From the NCBI GenBank assembly GCA_016926315.1, contig JAFGOU010000020.1, positions 1-7,159 of the forward strand: a stretch of 7,159 nt of DNA, written 5' to 3'. Of this stretch, positions 1 through 5,347 are shown one piece after another; within the stretch, counting starts at the first letter, position 1; each line of letters opens with the position of its first letter. The position numbers and the translations under genes are program-made. This DNA comes from Chitinispirillaceae bacterium (GTDB taxonomy: Bacteria > Fibrobacterota > Chitinivibrionia > Chitinivibrionales > Chitinispirillaceae). Below the pieces are notes generated by a model. It saw only the letters and a list, made by a program, of their open reading frames with translations, had not been told where the DNA came from and ran no database searches.

Positions 1-1
1 C

Positions 2-847
2 CAGCACGAAATGGGGCACCTGCTCGCCAACTGGCCCGATCTTTACGCTTCGAGCGGAGAACCGACCGGCACGTGGGACATAATGGGAGGAGGAGGCAGT
101 ACATCGCTGGCAAATCCCTATCTGCTTTACCTCAATGGCTGGAACGAGGTGCAGAATATCGGCAACATGGCGGCTGGAACCGTGGTCAGGGCGAATGGAA
201 CCAATCCGAATATCGGGCATGTCTACTTCAGGAACGCCAAGCCGGATGAATTTTTCTTTTTTAAACCCTACACAAGACAGTTGCCCCTTTCCGCGAACAT
301 TTCCGACCAAGGTTTAACGATTTGGCATATCAACAAGAGGGGAAATAATTTCAATTACCCCACCACGCCGCTCCTCGTGGAGATGGTTCATGCCAATAAC
401 GACATTGCCAATACGAGAACGAATGTCTGTTTCAAATCCGGAGGCGTTGACGCCTATTCGGCCACGACCACACCGGCGGCGCTCTGGGTCGACAGGACGC
501 CTTCCGGTGTCGACATCATGAATATCAGCGGCGTCGATACGGTCATGACCTTCACGCTGGGTCCCACGGCAGGCACCCGGTTTTCCGTCAACGCGCGTAC
601 CTCCCCTCAACCCATCGGGATCAGGGTGAAAAAATGCGGTACTTCCCTGCGATGCACGTTTCCGGGTTATTCCGCAACGCAGCAGGTGCGGCTCACCCTC
701 TGCACGGCGGCAGGCAGATGCGTCCTGAGCGAGGTCGTTTCCGCCGCGGGTGGAGCCGACGTCTCGCACCTGCCTTCCGGTTTGTATGTCGCGCGTTTAA
801 ACGGGGTGACGGGGAGCGTGACGGGCGCTGTTGTCATAGGAGAATAG
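2..847 (+). CDS. M6-like secreted zinc metalloprotease, 3' part only, with C-terminal sorting-type domain
   Basis: The reading frame is already open at the window edge; the true start lies upstream, and the ATG at 11 is internal. The fragment is 281 residues. It begins QHEMGHLLANWPDLY, a zinc-binding HExxH helix followed by PDLY, as in M6 (immune inhibitor A-like) peptidases. Residues 25-28 read WDIM, followed by glycines, which matches the Met-turn region of the same family. The Asp after the second His is at +7 rather than the +6 of the classic HExxHxxGxPD form; I believe variants with xGWPDLY share this spacing. The last ~85 residues form a beta-rich tail ending GLYVARL...VTGAVVIGE, the pattern of T9SS type A sorting or FlgD-like domains. 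The protein is therefore probably exported and surface-bound or released. The pro-region and signal peptide are not visible. The substrate is unknown. The gene converges on the methyltransferase, with a 14-bp overlap. Confidence 0.85.
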   Translation, partial: QHEMGHLLANWPDLYASSGEPTGTWDIMGGGGSTSLANPYLLYLNGWNEVQNIGNMAAGTVVRANGTNPNIGHVYFRNAKPDEFFFFKPYTRQLPLSANISDQGLTIWHINKRGNNFNYPTTPLLVEMVHANNDIANTRTNVCFKSGGVDAYSATTTPAALWVDRTPSGVDIMNISGVDTVMTFTLGPTAGTRFSVNARTSPQPIGIRVKKCGTSLRCTFPGYSATQQVRLTLCTAAGRCVLSEVVSAAGGADVSHLPSGLYVARLNGVTGSVTGAVVIGE

Positions 848-1526
848 GTTCCGCGGGGCGCCCGCGTTCTGGCGCCGCCTTTTTTCCCGGAACCCGCACA
901 TCAAAGGGCAATACCGACCGGTGGCAGCGCTCCCCCTGCGCGACTCTTTCGTACACGCAGAGTTGCTGCATCATCCATCCATACGGCGGGCGCTGAGCGC
1001 TCAGCGCTTTGAACAAACGTCCTGTTTTGCCGCGGGAGTAGATAAAATCCATACCGGCCAGTCTGCGGACCCAATAGCGTTTGGGCTGCTCGTTATAGTG
1101 GTAATGCCCTCCCTGGTGCGGGGGGGCCGCGGCCATTATGAGCGTATCGCCGAACCGGATGATATTTTCAAGAAAAGCTCCAGACAGCGGCTCCGGGATA
1201 TGCTCCGCCACCTCAAGACATAAAACGATATCGAACCTGCCCCATTTGTTCTCAAACGGCACGGTAAGGTCCTGCTTGTGTATGGTAACGGGAAAAGAGT
1301 GCTCTGCGGGCGGAATCACGCCGTCGAGAAAAAGCACCTCCACTCCCCTTTTTTGAAAAAAGTAACCATATACTCCGCACCCGCACCCGATATCAGCCAC
1401 GCGGCACGGGCTGAACTGGCGGTAGATTTCATCGGCAATAAGCTCAGCCGACCGCACATAGGCGCTATGTGCGGGGCCCCACTCTCGGAAGAAAGCTGCG
1501 CCGTAAATCTGGTCAAGTTCGGCCAT
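834..1526 (-). CDS. Class I SAM-dependent methyltransferase (Methyltransf_11/23-like)
   Basis: This 230-residue cytoplasmic protein has no signal peptide. Motif I for SAM binding is clear (VADIGCGCGVYG, about residues 43-54). An acidic residue ends strand 2 (FLDG, about 66-69), QDL is at 85-87, and the motif IV/post-motif region is FDIVLCLEVAEHIP (98-111). The stretch HQGGHYHYNEQPKRYW (137-152) resembles the H-x-N-E-Q-P-x-x-Y-W segment of small methyltransferases often found with glycan or cell-envelope genes. The acceptor substrate cannot be told from sequence. The start is supported by AAGGA eight bases upstream. The last ~30 residues are charged and lie beyond the recognisable domain. They are encoded across the neighbour's terminator hairpin and 3' end, so this tail may be a read-through extension. 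The only gene complete in the window without export signals, it lies 113 bp downstream of M64-A behind a strong terminator, so it probably has its own promoter. Confidence 0.85.
   Translation of the reverse strand: MAELDQIYGAAFFREWGPAHSAYVRSAELIADEIYRQFSPCRVADIGCGCGVYGYFFQKRGVEVLFLDGVIPPAEHSFPVTIHKQDLTVPFENKWGRFDIVLCLEVAEHIPEPLSGAFLENIIRFGDTLIMAAAPPHQGGHYHYNEQPKRYWVRRLAGMDFIYSRGKTGRLFKALSAQRPPYGWMMQQLCVYERVAQGERCHRSVLPFDVRVPGKKAAPERGRPAEPILL
855..885 (+). terminator. Probable intrinsic terminator of the M6-like protease gene
   Basis: A GGCGCC arm (857-862) pairs with GGCGCC (871-876) around an 8-nt loop. Two more G-C pairs can form if one G is bulged, and six T residues follow (880-885). The hairpin begins about ten bases after the protease stop codon. 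It lies inside the 3' end of the convergent methyltransferase frame. The stem is short and self-palindromic, so confidence is moderate. Confidence 0.55.
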
Positions 1527-1534
1527 TACTACAA

Positions 1535-1539
1535 TCCTT
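1535..1539 (-). promoter_or_regulatory. Ribosome binding site of the methyltransferase
   Basis: AAGGA on the minus strand lies eight bases before the ATG at 1526, which supports this start codon. Confidence 0.6.
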
Positions 1540-1582
1540 GCATGCTCAGGAATGGAGTCTTTCGCAAGCCGCGGCGCACCAA

Positions 1583-1616
1583 TAAAAAAAAGTCGCTTCC
1601 GGAGGAAGCGACTTTT
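1583..1616 (-). terminator. Intrinsic terminator of M64-A
   Basis: AGTCGCTTCC (1591-1600) and GGAAGCGACT (1604-1613) form a perfect 10-bp stem with a 3-nt loop, extendable by A-T pairs. Read on the minus strand, the hairpin is followed by a run of about eight T. It begins roughly 25 bases past the M64-A stop codon, the expected place. A shorter T-run on the plus side could give weak bidirectional activity. Confidence 0.9.
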
Positions 1617-1639
1617 CAGGCCAATCGTGGTACCTTGAT

Positions 1640-3166
1640 TTACTGGATCGTCACCGGTACGACCTGCGTTACCCCTGCGGTTGTCATCTTAAGAAAATAC
1701 ATCCCCGCGGAGACATTGTTCCCATTCCACAGCCGTATGCTGTTTCTCCCTTCATGGCCACGGACCGCACTTCGGTTCAGGACCGCTCCATTGACACCGA
1801 TGAGGTCAAACGTCACCTCTCCGGGCCGCTTGAGCGAATAAACGACCGTGTTGTTATCCACCGAGAGCGAAAATACCGGCTTCTCGAGCGTTGTCTGAAA
1901 AAGGGCCACGTTGGTGATGTTCACGGTCCACTGGAGGTCCTGTACCAGCCGTGCGGTGTCGCCGCGGAACATATCGAGCGTATCGGGCGTTTTATTGTCG
2001 CCGCGCGCGTGCCTGATGATCTCGTCATACACATGGGCTTTGACGGTGAACGTTCCCGGCACCGAGGTTATCTCGTTTTTCCTGATCGAAGTTCCGCCAT
2101 TCGGCTTTTTCAGGACATTGTCAACATACCAGTCTACTTTGAGCACCGCCGGATCGATCACCTTTACCCATACGCTGTCGGGATTGCTCACTGTTCCGGC
2201 CGTGGGAAGGCTGGTGTCTATCGGGCGGACCAGCGCATAGATGTCGGTGATGCATTTCTGTCTGCATGGGGCGTTGTACGATACCGGATTTCGCTGACTG
2301 GTCATGTTCATTTTGCTGTTCGAGGTCGGGCGGTACTGGCCGTATTGAACATATCTCGAACCAGGATAGTAACCGACGGTATCACCGGTTGGCTGGCCAC
2401 CGCCGCTTCTGGTTCTCGCATCTATATCTCTGTACCCCACCCAGGCTGACCATTTGGCTGACCCGATGGTGGCGGTTGAATTCATTTCGCTGCCCTCTGT
2501 GGTATTCGATGAACCATCTGAACTGTAGTACTCATCAGCAAAACGGTGGAACGTATGACCCTGCTCGTGGACCGCGATATCACCCCAGTTCTCGCGCGAA
2601 AACACCGCAATGGAACCGCCGGAGTTGTAATAACCGGCCATGTTGAGAATCGCGGTTTTCCAATGAAAGGTTATTCCAAGCGGTGTTTGCGCTTGGGAGA
2701 AAAGCTGGTTCGTCGTGGTTCCGTTGACGGTACCAAGCCTTCCGCTGCCCCTGCCGCCGAGCGGTCCTGGGCAGCCGGAGGTCGGGCTGATGAGATTGAT
2801 CTGGTACCAGTTGAAAAATTTGTCGTAACGGGGAAAGGGCCTGATGACCATGGCATTATTCGCTATTGATGAGGTCCCCCTCCGGTATTTCATGTTGCTG
2901 TCGGCAATCGCGTAAAAATTGTTGGTATCCGCAACAGCATACCCGTCGCCGACAATCACCAGGTTTACCCGGTTTTTGACCTGTCCGTTGATGAGACGGG
3001 CCTTGGTAGTGTAATTAAACGTGGTTACAGGGGAAGGGGCGGATAACGCCTCGGCCTCCTGGTCGGTCAGAAAATCACTGTTACCGGTCATTTCAGCCTG
3101 AATCGGGCAGACCCCTAGACTGAAAAGTGCTGCAGCAAATAAGGCGTATTTAGTTGAACGGATCAT
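1640..3166 (-). CDS. M64-A: secreted M64-family (IgA-peptidase-like) zinc metalloprotease with Ig-like and sorting-type domains
   Basis: The protein is 508 residues from the ATG at 3166. An upstream in-frame TTG at 3235 would add 23 residues before the signal peptide and is less likely; the chosen ATG has a G-rich Shine-Dalgarno-like stretch just upstream. Residues 1-24 (MIRSTKYALFAAALFSLGVC...IQA) are a Sec signal peptide. The catalytic domain spans about 48-320. It contains NLVIVGDGY (68-76), typical of the M64 N-terminal strand, the zinc motif HEQGHTFHRFADEY (200-213), and a candidate Met-turn at SKMNMTS (284-290). Residues ~325-416 look like an Ig-like beta domain (SVWVKVIDP...FTVKAHVYD). 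The last ~80 end in GMYFLKMTTAG...VPVTIQ, a T9SS type A/FlgD-like sorting domain. Members of this peptidase family include the Clostridium ramosum IgA protease; immunoglobulin as substrate is not implied here. It is the downstream paralogue of M64-B, about 60% identical by eye, and lacks the 14-residue insertion seen there. Confidence 0.9.
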   Translation of the reverse strand: MIRSTKYALFAAALFSLGVCPIQAEMTGNSDFLTDQEAEALSAPSPVTTFNYTTKARLINGQVKNRVNLVIVGDGYAVADTNNFYAIADSNMKYRRGTSSIANNAMVIRPFPRYDKFFNWYQINLISPTSGCPGPLGGRGSGRLGTVNGTTTNQLFSQAQTPLGITFHWKTAILNMAGYYNSGGSIAVFSRENWGDIAVHEQGHTFHRFADEYYSSDGSSNTTEGSEMNSTATIGSAKWSAWVGYRDIDARTRSGGGQPTGDTVGYYPGSRYVQYGQYRPTSNSKMNMTSQRNPVSYNAPCRQKCITDIYALVRPIDTSLPTAGTVSNPDSVWVKVIDPAVLKVDWYVDNVLKKPNGGTSIRKNEITSVPGTFTVKAHVYDEIIRHARGDNKTPDTLDMFRGDTARLVQDLQWTVNITNVALFQTTLEKPVFSLSVDNNTVVYSLKRPGEVTFDLIGVNGAVLNRSAVRGHEGRNSIRLWNGNNVSAGMYFLKMTTAGVTQVVPVTIQ

Positions 3167-3170
3167 AAAG

Positions 3171-3176
3171 CCCCCC
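3171..3176 (-). promoter_or_regulatory. Shine-Dalgarno-like G run deciding the M64-A start
   Basis: GGGGGG on the minus strand ends four bases before the ATG at 3166. It is an unusual site, all G rather than AGGAGG, and its spacing is short. It still fits the signal-peptide start better than the upstream TTG at 3235. Confidence 0.4.
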
Positions 3177-3304
3177 AGGTTAAATATGATAGTTGTCTTT
3201 ATTGATCTCTTTCTCTTTAACCGATTGTAATTCAAACGATTAAGTAATAGCTACGAGATATCCGACACCCTTCGGTAGTAATATAACCTTATTATTGAGA
3301 AAAA

Positions 3305-3342
3305 TCAGAAAAAAAACCGTCTTTCCCTTCGGAAAGACGGTT
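3305..3342 (-). terminator. Intrinsic terminator, probably of M64-B
   Basis: AACCGTCTTTCC (3315-3326) and GGAAAGACGGTT (3331-3342) form a perfect 12-bp stem with a CTTC loop (GAAG on the minus strand). On the minus strand it is followed by a T-rich run. It lies about 220 bases beyond the M64-B stop, and the palindromic repeat sits in between. The repeat may have been inserted between the gene and its terminator. Confidence 0.85.
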
Positions 3343-3411
3343 GAGGTTTCCAACCCTGATTAGGACCGGATGTAAATAGTTTCTGTCCGAAAACCCCTGT
3401 TTTTTAAGAAT

Positions 3412-3530
3412 CCGTCATTCCGGCGAATCCCGAATCAGGTTCGGGACAGGCGCCGGACCGCGAAGCAGCCTGCCATCCAGGGTTTCTGGCCGTTTCCGCT
3501 AGCTGGATACCGGCTTTCGCCGGTATGACA
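3412..3530. repeat. MITE-like or REP-like palindromic element with near-perfect terminal inverted repeats
   Basis: The left end GTCATTCCGGCGAA (3414-3427) is inverted at the right end as TTCGCCGGTATGAC (3516-3529), matching at 13 of 14 positions. Internal hairpins are present. TCCCGAA/TTCGGGA (3428-3434 with 3440-3446) is 7 bp with a 5-nt loop. ATACCGGC/GCCGGTAT (3507-3514 with 3519-3526) is 8 bp with a 4-nt loop. The CATTCC-GGCGAA and CTGGATACCGG-TTTC-GCCGG signatures resemble palindromic intergenic repeats found in many copies in diverse bacterial genomes. No transposase is encoded, so it would be non-autonomous. Only one copy is in this window, so its repetitive nature is inferred. It could act as a transcript-stabilising structure at the 3' end of M64-B. 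Confidence 0.7.
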
Positions 3531-3562
3531 ACGTAAGGGGGTACTTTCCGGACAGCCACTAA

Positions 3563-5158
3563 TTACTGTATTGAAATCCGCGCAACCCTGGTTTCTCCCG
3601 CAGTCGCCATTTTTACCAGGTACACCCCGGCCGGAATACCGGCTGTCCTGCCGAAAAGGTTGACCGAATTTCTGCCCCGGTTGCCCTTCACGCTGCAACG
3701 GTTGAAAACCGACCCGTCGATGCCCATGACGGTAAAGACCACGGTGCCCGACTTGTCAAGCGTGTACACCACTGCGTTCTTGTCGACCGAAAGCGTCATG
3801 ACCGCTTTCTCAAAACCGTTCGAAATGACCGCGACATTGGTCACATTGACGGTCCACTGCACGTCCTCGACCATCCTGATCGTATCCGTTCTGCGCGTTC
3901 GAGTGTCCTGGATAATCGCGGCGGTATCCTTACGCACCAAATCCAGCGTATCGGGGTTTTTATTATCACTGTTCATGTGTCGAATCACCTCATCGTACAC
4001 ATGCGCCTTGACGGTAAAGGTGCCAGGCGTGGTGGTAATTTCGCTCCGGCGAATCGACGTACCGCCATTGGGCTTTTTCAACACGTTGTTCACGTACCAG
4101 TCGACCTTGAGCACGGCCGGATCGATGACCTGCACCCATACGCTGTCAGGATCGGTGATCGTGCCGGTGTTGGCAAGCATGGTGTCGATGGGCTTGACAA
4201 TGCAGTAAATATCGTGGATGATCTTTTCACGACAGGGCGCGTTGTACGATGCCGGGCTTGTCTGGCTGGTCATGTTCATTTTGCTGTTCGAGGTCGGCCG
4301 GTATTGTCCGCTTGACACATAACGGCTTCCCGGCAGATACCCCACGGTATCGACATTGCTGGGAGATCCGCCGCCGCTTCTTGTGCGTGGATCGATGTCC
4401 TTATAGCCAACCCAGTGCTTCCATTTTTCGGAACCAATGGTAGCGGTTGAATTCATTTCATTATACTCTCTCGTATCGGAACCGGAACCCTGGTACTCGT
4501 CCGCAAAGTGGTGGAAACCATGGCCCGTCTCATGGACTGCAATATCGCCCCAGGATGGGTAGGAAAAAACCGCGATAGTTCCGCCTGAATTGTTATAACC
4601 GCTATTATTGAGAATTGCCATATGCCAGTGGATAGTATCGATGCCCAGTGTCTGATGCGCTTGGTGAAAAAGCGCATACCCCTGCCTGTCATTAATCGTC
4701 CCAAGCCTTCCGCTCGTGCTTCCACCGAGCGGTCCTGGGATTCCTGAAGAGGGGCTGATGAGATTGATATAATACCAGTTAAAAAACTTATCGTACCGCG
4801 GGTAAGGCCTCATGACCATAGCATTATTCCGTATTGATGTTAATCCTCTGCGGTAGGCCATGCTGCTGTCCGCATAGTTATAAAATTTGTTGGTATCTGC
4901 CGCCGCAAATCCATCGCCGCAGTATCCTATATTGACCCTGTTTTTAAACGGTCCGTTAATAAGCTTCTTTTTTACGGTATAATTGAATGTACTCGAAGTC
5001 GCCGGCACTCCAGAGTAATCCACCCAGCCGGGCTGTTCACTAAGATTGTCATTCTCAGGCATACCAAGCGTTTCTTCTTCACCTGCCGAAACCGGAGAAA
5101 AGGCGAAAAGTCCGACAAGGAGAAAAAATCCAATCTGCTTTTTTGTAAGGTAACACAT
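3563..5158 (-). CDS. M64-B: secreted M64-family (IgA-peptidase-like) zinc metalloprotease with Ig-like and sorting-type domains
   Basis: The protein is 531 residues from the ATG at 5158, chosen because AAGGAG lies ten bases upstream and a signal peptide follows directly (MCYLTKKQIGFFLLVGLFAF...VSA, about 1-25). A GTG at 5203 would add 15 residues and is less likely. The M64 catalytic domain spans about 57-330, with GDGFAAAD (81-88), zinc motif HETGHGFHHFADEY (209-222) and candidate Met-turn SKMNMTS (292-298). An Ig-like domain follows at about 335-437. The final ~80 residues end GVYLVKMATAGETRVARISIQ, a T9SS type A/FlgD-like sorting domain. Compared with M64-A it has a longer acidic region after the signal peptide and a 14-residue insertion (419-432) before VQWTVN. 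Both paralogues keep the full zinc motif, so both are expected to be active. M64-B lies 189 bp downstream of the deiminase, with no obvious terminator between them, so co-transcription is possible. Confidence 0.9.
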   Translation of the reverse strand: MCYLTKKQIGFFLLVGLFAFSPVSAGEEETLGMPENDNLSEQPGWVDYSGVPATSSTFNYTVKKKLINGPFKNRVNIGYCGDGFAAADTNKFYNYADSSMAYRRGLTSIRNNAMVMRPYPRYDKFFNWYYINLISPSSGIPGPLGGSTSGRLGTINDRQGYALFHQAHQTLGIDTIHWHMAILNNSGYNNSGGTIAVFSYPSWGDIAVHETGHGFHHFADEYQGSGSDTREYNEMNSTATIGSEKWKHWVGYKDIDPRTRSGGGSPSNVDTVGYLPGSRYVSSGQYRPTSNSKMNMTSQTSPASYNAPCREKIIHDIYCIVKPIDTMLANTGTITDPDSVWVQVIDPAVLKVDWYVNNVLKKPNGGTSIRRSEITTTPGTFTVKAHVYDEVIRHMNSDNKNPDTLDLVRKDTAAIIQDTRTRRTDTIRMVEDVQWTVNVTNVAVISNGFEKAVMTLSVDKNAVVYTLDKSGTVVFTVMGIDGSVFNRCSVKGNRGRNSVNLFGRTAGIPAGVYLVKMATAGETRVARISIQ

Positions 5159-5347
5159 ATGACAGCAACTCCTTTTTTGGGGAGAGAGAATTATCCGGAC
5201 CACCAGTTGCTTATACGATTAAACAAGCGCCCCTCTTTCGCTCATTTGAATGATAGTAATAATAACAAATTATTTTTGGTTTTTCAGATTTTTTTTTACC
5301 GTCCGGCGCGATACAACCCGATCCTGCTTTCCTCTCGATCCTTGCCC
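5159..5347 (-). other. Leader region between the deiminase and M64-B
   Basis: These 189 bases hold no gene. On the minus strand there is an A-tract (around 5289-5298), further short A-tracts, and an AT-rich stretch with TACTAT/TATCAT boxes. This would suit an UP-element-like promoter for M64-B, but I cannot identify a convincing -35/-10 pair. No terminator hairpin with a minus-strand T-run follows the deiminase stop. Confidence 0.4.
5169..5174 (-). promoter_or_regulatory. Ribosome binding site of M64-B
   Basis: AAGGAG on the minus strand lies ten bases before the ATG at 5158. It decides the start in favour of the signal-peptide methionine over the upstream GTG at 5203. Confidence 0.75.

Larger units (their letters stand above)
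3167..3562. other. Intergenic region between the two M64 genes
   Basis: No protein-coding gene is visible in these 396 bases. From the M64-A side it holds three parts. First is an AT-rich leader of about 138 bases (3167-3304), which should contain the M64-A promoter. The best -10-like box I see is TATATT on the minus strand near 3280-3285, but no good -35 accompanies it, so I make no promoter call. Second is the M64-B terminator (about 3305-3342). Third is a palindromic MITE-like element (about 3412-3530), ending 33 bases before the M64-B stop. Positions 3343-3411 show nothing recognisable. Confidence 0.7.

Noticed and set aside
2..40. Unusual spacing in the M6 zinc motif (Asp at +7 after the second His) as a novel active site
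   Set aside because: I recall M6-like proteins with H-x-x-x-G-W-P-D-L-Y that share this spacing, so it is likely a known variant.
1278..1841. Plus-strand open frame spanning the methyltransferase start and the M64-A terminator
   Set aside because: It crosses the start of one gene, a strong terminator and the end of another. It is a shadow frame.
1754..2449. Long plus-strand open frame (231 codons) opposite M64-A
   Set aside because: It is antisense to a well-supported M64 gene, has no family-like motifs, and arises from codon bias on the other strand.
5169..5184. Possible hairpin hiding the M64-B ribosome site (CTCC pairing with GGAG)
   Set aside because: Only four base pairs with an eight-base A-rich loop; too weak to claim regulation.
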